Shown here: positions 60,201 to 64,000 of the stretch, in pieces
Numbering within the stretch: the stretch's first letter is position 1
Layout of the letters: every line of letters starts with the position of its first letter
Notes under the pieces: generated by a model
The model's database searches: none
Seen by the model: only the letters and a program-made list of their open reading frames with translations
What the model was told of the DNA's origin: nothing
Translations under genes and position numbers: made by a program
Origin: DASQMT01 sp963827335
Lineage (GTDB): Bacteria > Actinomycetota > Thermoleophilia > Solirubrobacterales > Solirubrobacteraceae
NCBI GenBank assembly: GCA_963827335.1
Contig: CAWHAP010000023.1
Span: 496,001-560,000, forward strand
DNA length: 64,000 nt
Reading direction: 5' to 3'

Positions 60201-60949
60201 TGACCGGCTGGCGGGCGCTCGCCGCCGCGCTCGGGCCGGCGCCCGTGGACGAGGCGATCCGCCGCTGCGAGCGCCTGCGCGCAGAGGCCGGCGCGAGCCC
60301 GCTCGCGCTCGCCTCGACGCTCAACCCGCTCGCCCTGCTGCACGCGATGCTGGGGGAGGTGCCGCGCGCCGAGGCCCTGCTCGCGGAGGCGGGTGGGATC
60401 CTGCGCGAGCTGGGCGGCCTCGGGGCCGGCGTCGCCCACCTCGAGGCGTCGGCGCGGCTGCTCATCGGGCAGCCCGAGCGCGCCGAGGCCGCGCTGCGCG
60501 CCGGTGTCGCGGCGCTCTCCTCGATGAGCGCGGGCGGCGCGCTGGCCACCACGACGGCGCTGCTCGCGCAGGCCGTGCTCGCCCAGGGCCGGCACGAGGA
60601 GGCGCTGGCGCTCTGCCGGGAGACGGAGCGCCGCACGGCGCCCGACGACGCGATCACGCAGGCCCTCCGGCGCGGCGTCGAGGCGCGGATCCGCGCCCGC
60701 GCGGGCGAGCACGCGGAGGCGGAGGCCCTCGCGCGCGGGGCGGTCGCGCTGGTCGCGCCGACCGACTTGCTCTCCCACCGCGGCGATGCGATGCTCGACC
60801 TCGCCGAGGTGCTCCGGCGCGGTGGTCGCCCTGCCGAGGCGGATGACGCGGTCCGCGCGGGGCTTGCGTGCTACGAGCGCAAGGGCAACGCCGCCGCGGC
60901 GGCCCGTGCACGGGCGCTGCTCGACCGACGAGAGGGAGGGAGCACATGA
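57257..60949 (+). CDS. AfsR/BTAD-type regulator with degenerate cyclase domain and ATPase-TPR module
   Basis: The protein has 1230 residues. In order: an OmpR-type winged helix (about 1-90; LIEELWGEPRPAGAAKTLQV), a BTAD helical domain (about 95-240; HPYREGLRRQLMLALYRC), a class III cyclase-like domain (about 268-430), an AAA ATPase (Walker A IGPAGMGKSRLAHEF at about 475; LVVVMEDIHWAEPTLLDLLD) and TPR-like repeats to the end. In the cyclase-like domain the first metal Asp is Gly (IVVAGLAG) and the usual catalytic Asn is lost (GAFGAAARLERA), while AGDTILGVFG is kept. It is therefore probably a sensor, not an enzyme. The stop overlaps the next start (ATGA). Confidence 0.92.
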   Translation: MDFRILGPLEALDGGRPVALGGSRQRALLALLLLHANEAVGSDRLIEELWGEPRPAGAAKTLQVSVSRLRKALAEDIVVTHGHGYELRLDPERIDAHRFAAGLAQGRSELAAGRPERAAAALEAALALWRGPPLDDLAYETWAQREIARLQDQRVAAHEQLVEARLALGRHAEVLGELETLIAAHPYREGLRRQLMLALYRCDRQADALQAYQDARRTLVEELGIEPGERLRELEAAILAQAPALAAPDPAPSAPSAPPAEAAPAARRPMTIVVAGLAGAPALAERLDPEAMHALLDRVAEACGAVIERHGGTVQELAGDTILGVFGQERVHEDDGLRAVRAAVELRGACAALEQEHGVRLGVKAGAEAGEAFVAAGTRRAPFAAGGAFGAAARLERAAAAGELLLGDALEQLVRGAVRAERAEPEGWRLVALDAGGPAIARSAGTPFVGRAPELAALRAAFDRAREARGCVVATVIGPAGMGKSRLAHEFAAGLGEAATVLTGRCPSYGDGVTYRPLAEIVGRIGGSEPRARIEALLGDDADTAQLVLAAVGLAGGAVQAEEAAWAVRRLLEAVARDRPLVVVMEDIHWAEPTLLDLLDHLAAFSRGTAMLLLCLARPDLLETRPGWAAPQPGRSIEVLGALAEGEARALVDQLGAGGLAAGTAEQIVARAEGNPLFLEHLAAVGADTGELPSSLRAVLAARIDGLEPAERALLEHAAVQGRSFHAAAPLLPEGTAGQLVALVRKGLIGAERSELAGHDAFRFAHVLLRDAAYRGVPKQRRAELHERVARWLERQPRAGDEAIGHHLVQAHRYRAELGRADPALAAEAAGRLAAAAEAALLRGDASAGARLLEDAAGLLDADPAARAELLPALGAALFEAGRIADAARVLDAAVADAPGPRLRARAVVERELVRLEAEAGAAATQRVADAAYELLAGDVRGRGRVWQLRGQLAWDLGRAATADAAWDEAGRAGGRREQLGVTGWRALAAALGPAPVDEAIRRCERLRAEAGASPLALASTLNPLALLHAMLGEVPRAEALLAEAGGILRELGGLGAGVAHLEASARLLIGQPERAEAALRAGVAALSSMSAGGALATTTALLAQAVLAQGRHEEALALCRETERRTAPDDAITQALRRGVEARIRARAGEHAEAEALARGAVALVAPTDLLSHRGDAMLDLAEVLRRGGRPAEADDAVRAGLACYERKGNAAAAARARALLDRREGGST

Positions 60950-61224
60950 GCTTCAGGCCGAACTTCACCGGGTTCGCCGAGACGAAGGGCGACGAGCTGG
61001 TCATCCTCGGGGAGTCGCCGGCGCCGTTCCCCGACCATCTCCACGTGTACCTCGAGCAGAACGGGCACGTCGCCGAGGGCACCGTGCGGGAGCCCTCGAC
61101 GGCCTGGCAGGTCGTGTTCAGCACGGCCGGGTTCGGCCCCGGCCCGGCGTCGGCCTTCGGCGTCGAGGTCCGCACGGAGCCGTTCGGCGCGTCGAGCTGG
61201 ACCGAGACGGTGCAGATCCCCTAG
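60946..61224 (+). CDS. Hypothetical 92-residue protein coupled to the AfsR-like regulator
   Basis: The protein has 92 residues from an ATG overlapping the regulator stop, with GAGGGAGGGAG before it. The sequence alternates hydrophobic and polar residues (DELVILGESPAPFPDHLHVYL, then WQVVFSTAGFGPG), suggesting a small all-beta fold. It has no signal peptide or membrane segment, and I recognise no family. Co-translation with the regulator suggests a partner or a stress-response product under the same control. The haem peroxidase gene follows in the same direction. Confidence 0.7.
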   Translation: MSFRPNFTGFAETKGDELVILGESPAPFPDHLHVYLEQNGHVAEGTVREPSTAWQVVFSTAGFGPGPASAFGVEVRTEPFGASSWTETVQIP

Positions 61225-61322
61225 GAGATGATCGATTCCACGACTCACGCCCGCGAGGACGCACCCGGCCGGCGCTGGATCGCCACCCGCACCCTCGGAA
61301 ATCCAACCAGGATTCCCTTCGG

Positions 61323-62762
61323 ATGCGTGCGGCGCCCAGCATCCGCCCGGGCACGCCCTCGCGGACGCGGCCTCGTGGAATCGACCATCTAGTGCCGGCG
61401 GAGGGCGACGCGCGCCACGGGACAGCGCGGCCGCGCGGCCTGGAGCCGACGCGCGGCCGCGCGATCGGCGGGCGCTTCGGCCGCATGTTCCCGGACTGCG
61501 AGCCCTGCGAGGCGGGCCCCGAGGCGCTCGACGACCTCGTCGCGGCGATGGAGCTCCGGACGGAGCTGCAGCAGAGCCTGTCCATCCCGGCCGGCTTCAC
61601 CTACCTCGCGCAGTTCGTCGACCACGACATCACGTTCGACGCGACACCGCTGCGCGACCGCGAGACGGACCCGCACGCGCTGGTCAACTTCCGCACGCCG
61701 CGCCTCGATCTCGACTCCGTCTACGGCGCCGGGCCGGTCGTGCAGCCCTACCTCTACGACTGGGATGCGGAGCCGGCCGGGACGAGGATGCTGCTGGGCG
61801 ACCGCGACCTGCCGCGCAACGACCCGGGGCGGGCGCTGATCGGGGACGCGCGCAACGACGAGAACGCGATCGTCGCGCAGCTGCACCTGCTGTTCCTGCG
61901 CTTCCACAACGCGGTGGCCGACCGGCTCCCCGGCGCGGACCTCGCGGCGATCCAGCGCGTCGTCCGCCGGCACTACCAGTGGATCGTGGTGGACGAGCTG
62001 CTGCCGAAGCTGGTCGGCCGCGACACGGTGGACCGCGCACTGCGCGAGCACGCGAGCGACCAGCCGGACGAGCGGCCGTTCATCCCCGTGGAGTTCTCCG
62101 CGGCCGCGTACCGCTGCGGGCACAGCATGGTCCGCAACGAGTACGGCCTGCGCCGGCACCCACCCGGCAAGGACGCGGAGCCGCCGTCGAGCATCTTCCC
62201 GGCGCTGCAGGGCTTCCGCCCGCTCACCGCCGAGCGGCGGCTGGACTGGGAGCGCTTCTTCAAGCTGCCGGGCCACGGGCTCGAGGCGCAGCCGAGCGCC
62301 GGGATCGACACGGCGATCGCCGCTCCGCTCTACCGGCTGCCCGAGGGGGAGCCGCGGCTGCCGCGTCGCAACCTGCTGCGCGGGCACGTGCTCGAGCTGC
62401 CGTCGGGGCAGTGCGTCGCGTCCGCGCTCGGCGTCCCCGCGCTGCCCGAGGAGGCGCTGCGGATCGACGACACCGTGGCGGCGCGCTCCCGGGCGGTCCT
62501 GCTGCGCTCGACGCCGCTCTGGTACTACATCCTCGCCGAGGCCGAGCGGCAGCCCGAGCAGCGCCTCGGGCCCGTCGGCGGCGCGATCGTCGCCGGCGTC
62601 TTCGCCCGCCTGCTCCATGCCGACCCGGGCGCCTTCGTGCGGGAGCCGGACTGGCGGCCGCGGGAGCTCGGCACGGACGGCCGCTTCGGCATGGCCGACC
62701 TGATCGCGATCGCCCGGTCAGGCGTGCAGGGCGCGCAGCCCGGTGCTGCGCCGGAGGCATGA
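61323..62762 (+). CDS. Animal-type haem peroxidase, copy 2
   Basis: The protein has 479 residues if the ATG at 61323 is used; a GTG at 61392 near the conserved region is also possible. The distal motif AQFVDHDITF gives Gln97, Asp100, His101 and Asp102. ARNDENAIVAQLHLLFLRFHN carries the catalytic Arg, and YRCGHSMVRNEYG the proximal His. LDLDSVYGAGP and TPLWYYILAEAE also match copy 1 (12205-13776), but overall identity is modest. There is no signal peptide. It lies in one direction with the AfsR-like regulator and overlaps the end of the converging sigma-factor gene by 45 nt. Confidence 0.88.
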   Translation: MRAAPSIRPGTPSRTRPRGIDHLVPAEGDARHGTARPRGLEPTRGRAIGGRFGRMFPDCEPCEAGPEALDDLVAAMELRTELQQSLSIPAGFTYLAQFVDHDITFDATPLRDRETDPHALVNFRTPRLDLDSVYGAGPVVQPYLYDWDAEPAGTRMLLGDRDLPRNDPGRALIGDARNDENAIVAQLHLLFLRFHNAVADRLPGADLAAIQRVVRRHYQWIVVDELLPKLVGRDTVDRALREHASDQPDERPFIPVEFSAAAYRCGHSMVRNEYGLRRHPPGKDAEPPSSIFPALQGFRPLTAERRLDWERFFKLPGHGLEAQPSAGIDTAIAAPLYRLPEGEPRLPRRNLLRGHVLELPSGQCVASALGVPALPEEALRIDDTVAARSRAVLLRSTPLWYYILAEAERQPEQRLGPVGGAIVAGVFARLLHADPGAFVREPDWRPRELGTDGRFGMADLIAIARSGVQGAQPGAAPEA

Positions 62763-63281
62763 GAGGGCGCGCAGGCGCGTGGGCCCGATGCTGCCGACGG
62801 GCATGCCGAGCGCCGCGCCGACCGCCTCGTAGCCCAGCTCCGGGCGGGCGACCAGCAGCGTCATCAGGCGGCGCTTCGGGAGCGGCAGCTCCGCGAGTGC
62901 GGCGAGCACGGCGGCGCGGCGCTCGGCGGCCAGCAGCGCCGCGTGCGGATCGCCGCCGAGCCGCCGGTCGTCGCGCGCCGGGTCCTCGGCGACCCGCTCG
63001 CGCCGGCGGCCCTGGAGCAGGCGGAGGCACTGGCGCCGGGCCGTCGTCGTCAGCCAGCCCTGCACCGCGGCCGGCTCGCGGATGGTCCCGCCGTGTTCCA
63101 GGAAGGCGAGCCAGGTCTCCTGGACCACGTCGTCGGCGTCCCAGTCGCTGAGGCGGTGCCGGCGCGTGACGCCGCGCAGCGCCGGGTCGAAGCGCTCGAC
63201 CAGCAGGCGGAGGGCGTGCGCGTCGCCCGAGCGGGCGACGCGCACGACGGAGGCGAGGTGGGGATCGGCCGGGGAGGGCAT
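62718..63281 (-). CDS. ECF-like RNA polymerase sigma factor
   Basis: The protein has 187 residues. Region 2 has HALRLLVERFDPALRGVTRR and WDADDVVQETWLAFLEH, the latter the core-binding/-10 recognition helix. Region 4 has LPLPKRRLMTLLVARPELGYEAVGAALGMPVGSIGPTRLRAL in two blocks, the -35 helix-turn-helix, with PVGSIGPTR matching the recognition helix. No anti-sigma gene is adjacent in the window. The C-terminus overlaps the haem peroxidase 3' end on the opposite strand, which may allow antisense interplay. Confidence 0.9.
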   Translation of the reverse strand: MPSPADPHLASVVRVARSGDAHALRLLVERFDPALRGVTRRHRLSDWDADDVVQETWLAFLEHGGTIREPAAVQGWLTTTARRQCLRLLQGRRRERVAEDPARDDRRLGGDPHAALLAAERRAAVLAALAELPLPKRRLMTLLVARPELGYEAVGAALGMPVGSIGPTRLRALSCLRRSTGLRALHA

Positions 63282-63341
63282 GCCGCCGACCTTGGCCCCG
63301 GGCGGTAACCGGCCGCCTGCAGGCGGGTAACAGGGCGGCGG

Positions 63342-64000
63342 TCAGCGCCAGGGCGGACGGGCGTAGCCGAGGATCGACGCCGACCGGTCGTGGTAGCCCA
63401 CGCGGTCGGAGATGTTCCCCTCGACGGTCCGCACGCGGCCGCCGCCCCGGACCTCCAGGACCAGGCCGACGTGGTCGACGAAGTCGCCGCCCGGCCAGTT
63501 GAACAGCACCAGGTCGCCGACCTTCGGGCTGGCGTGCCAGGAGAACCCCTCCTCGCCCGCCTTCGCCTTCGCGACGATCGAGGGCGTGTAGCGGAGCCAG
63601 TCGCGGGACGGCTGACCGCCCTCCACGAGGCAGGCGTTGACGAACGCGCCGCACCAGTGCGCGCCGGACGTGCCCGGCTGGATGTGCACCATGCGGCACC
63701 AGTCGTCGATGTGGGGGCCGCCGTTCGTGCGCGTCTCGGCGGTGCCCCGGGCCGCGTGCCGGCGCGCGTAGGCGAGCGCCGCCTTGCGGCCGCCCCGGCG
63801 GGCGGCGTGGCGGCGGGCGAGCCGCTCGCGCCACTCGCGCCGCGCCCGCGCGGCGGCCCGCTCGCCCGCCGTGCGGCGGTCGGGGTGGCGCGCGCGGACG
63901 CGGGCCTCGGGCGGCAGCCCGGCGCCGTCCGGCACGGCGATGCCGAGGCCGTGCAGCACCCGCCGCGTCCAGCGCGCCGTCTCCTTGCCGTACGCGCCGT
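63342..64000 (-). CDS. CHAP-domain peptidoglycan hydrolase-like protein, 5' end outside the window
   Basis: The frame stays open to the right edge. The first visible residues (AYGKETARWTRRVLHGLGI) look like the end of a PG_binding_1 repeat, so the GTG at 63959 is probably not the start. A basic linker (ERAAARARREWRERLARRHA) follows. The C-terminal CHAP-like amidase domain has HWCGAFVNACLVEGG with the catalytic Cys, PKVGDLVLFNWPGG and DFVDHVGLVLEV with the catalytic His. It probably cleaves peptidoglycan peptides or is a phage-like lysin relative. It shares the peptidoglycan-binding theme with the cargo-like gene at 14312-15766. Confidence 0.8.
   Translation of the reverse strand, partial: GAYGKETARWTRRVLHGLGIAVPDGAGLPPEARVRARHPDRRTAGERAAARARREWRERLARRHAARRGGRKAALAYARRHAARGTAETRTNGGPHIDDWCRMVHIQPGTSGAHWCGAFVNACLVEGGQPSRDWLRYTPSIVAKAKAGEEGFSWHASPKVGDLVLFNWPGGDFVDHVGLVLEVRGGGRVRTVEGNISDRVGYHDRSASILGYARPPWR

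Overview
The window is very GC-rich (roughly 74% by eye), with short intergenic gaps, many GTG starts and many 1-4 nt start/stop overlaps. Gene content points to a high-GC Actinomycetota, most likely a soil Thermoleophilia/Solirubrobacterales-type organism. The evidence is large ATP-binding LuxR regulators, a BTAD/AfsR-type regulator, YVTN and RTX-like secreted repeat proteins, binding-protein ABC sugar import and pyruvate phosphate dikinase. The lineage call is inference; no rRNA or tRNA gene is present to test it. I saw no insertion sequence, CRISPR array, integrase or replication origin.

Layout. 0-3.5 kb: the frameshifted 3' end of a LuxR-family regulator, a tiny putative membrane peptide, a hydroquinone-type ring-cleaving dioxygenase overlapping an alpha/beta hydrolase (an MhqO/MhqD-like pair), and an arylamine N-acetyltransferase. 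3.5-9.3 kb (minus strand): a secreted M6-like zinc protease, then pyruvate phosphate dikinase translationally coupled to an IclR regulator. 9.4-12.1 kb: a GMC oxidoreductase with its small subunit and a glyoxalase-I-like protein, ending in a lower-GC stretch and a strong hairpin. 12.2-16.8 kb: an animal-type haem peroxidase, then on the minus strand a protein with a contractile-injection-cargo-like N-terminus, a peptidoglycan-binding domain and a Tgl-type transglutaminase domain, plus small unknown and membrane genes.

16.8-29.7 kb: a carbohydrate-use island. On the minus strand a GntR/UTRA regulator, a binding protein, two permeases, a BadF-type sugar kinase and a UgpC/MsmX-type ATPase form one overlapping operon. 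Divergent from it is a SIS isomerase/deaminase, a Gfo/Idh/MocA oxidoreductase, a bicupin and a ROK-like kinase. A GH4 glycosidase, a HAD phosphatase and an atypical PfkB kinase flank these. The set looks like import and breakdown of an amino-sugar-containing or otherwise unusual glycoside under one regulator.

29.9-39.1 kb: an eight-gene operon encoding a dipeptide-type ABC importer (binding protein, two permeases, fused double ATPase), choline sulfatase, a BKACE-family enzyme and a fused carnitine dehydrogenase-thioesterase. The enzymes fit conversion of carnitine to glycine betaine and release of choline from choline sulfate. The importer would therefore be a Dpp/Opp-type system acting on quaternary amines rather than peptides.

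39.2-50.5 kb: cell-surface genes, comprising a repeat-bearing membrane protein, a cupredoxin, an L,D-transpeptidase, a beta-propeller/PKD/RTX-like protein and a 2022-residue secreted mosaic protein. 50.5-57.1 kb: a LAL-type LuxR regulator divergent from an MMPL exporter, a small anchored protein, a decayed MFS transporter and a small secreted protein. 57.2-64 kb: an AfsR-like regulator with a degenerate cyclase domain, coupled to a small protein, followed by a second animal-type haem peroxidase, an ECF-like sigma factor and a CHAP-domain protein cut by the window edge.
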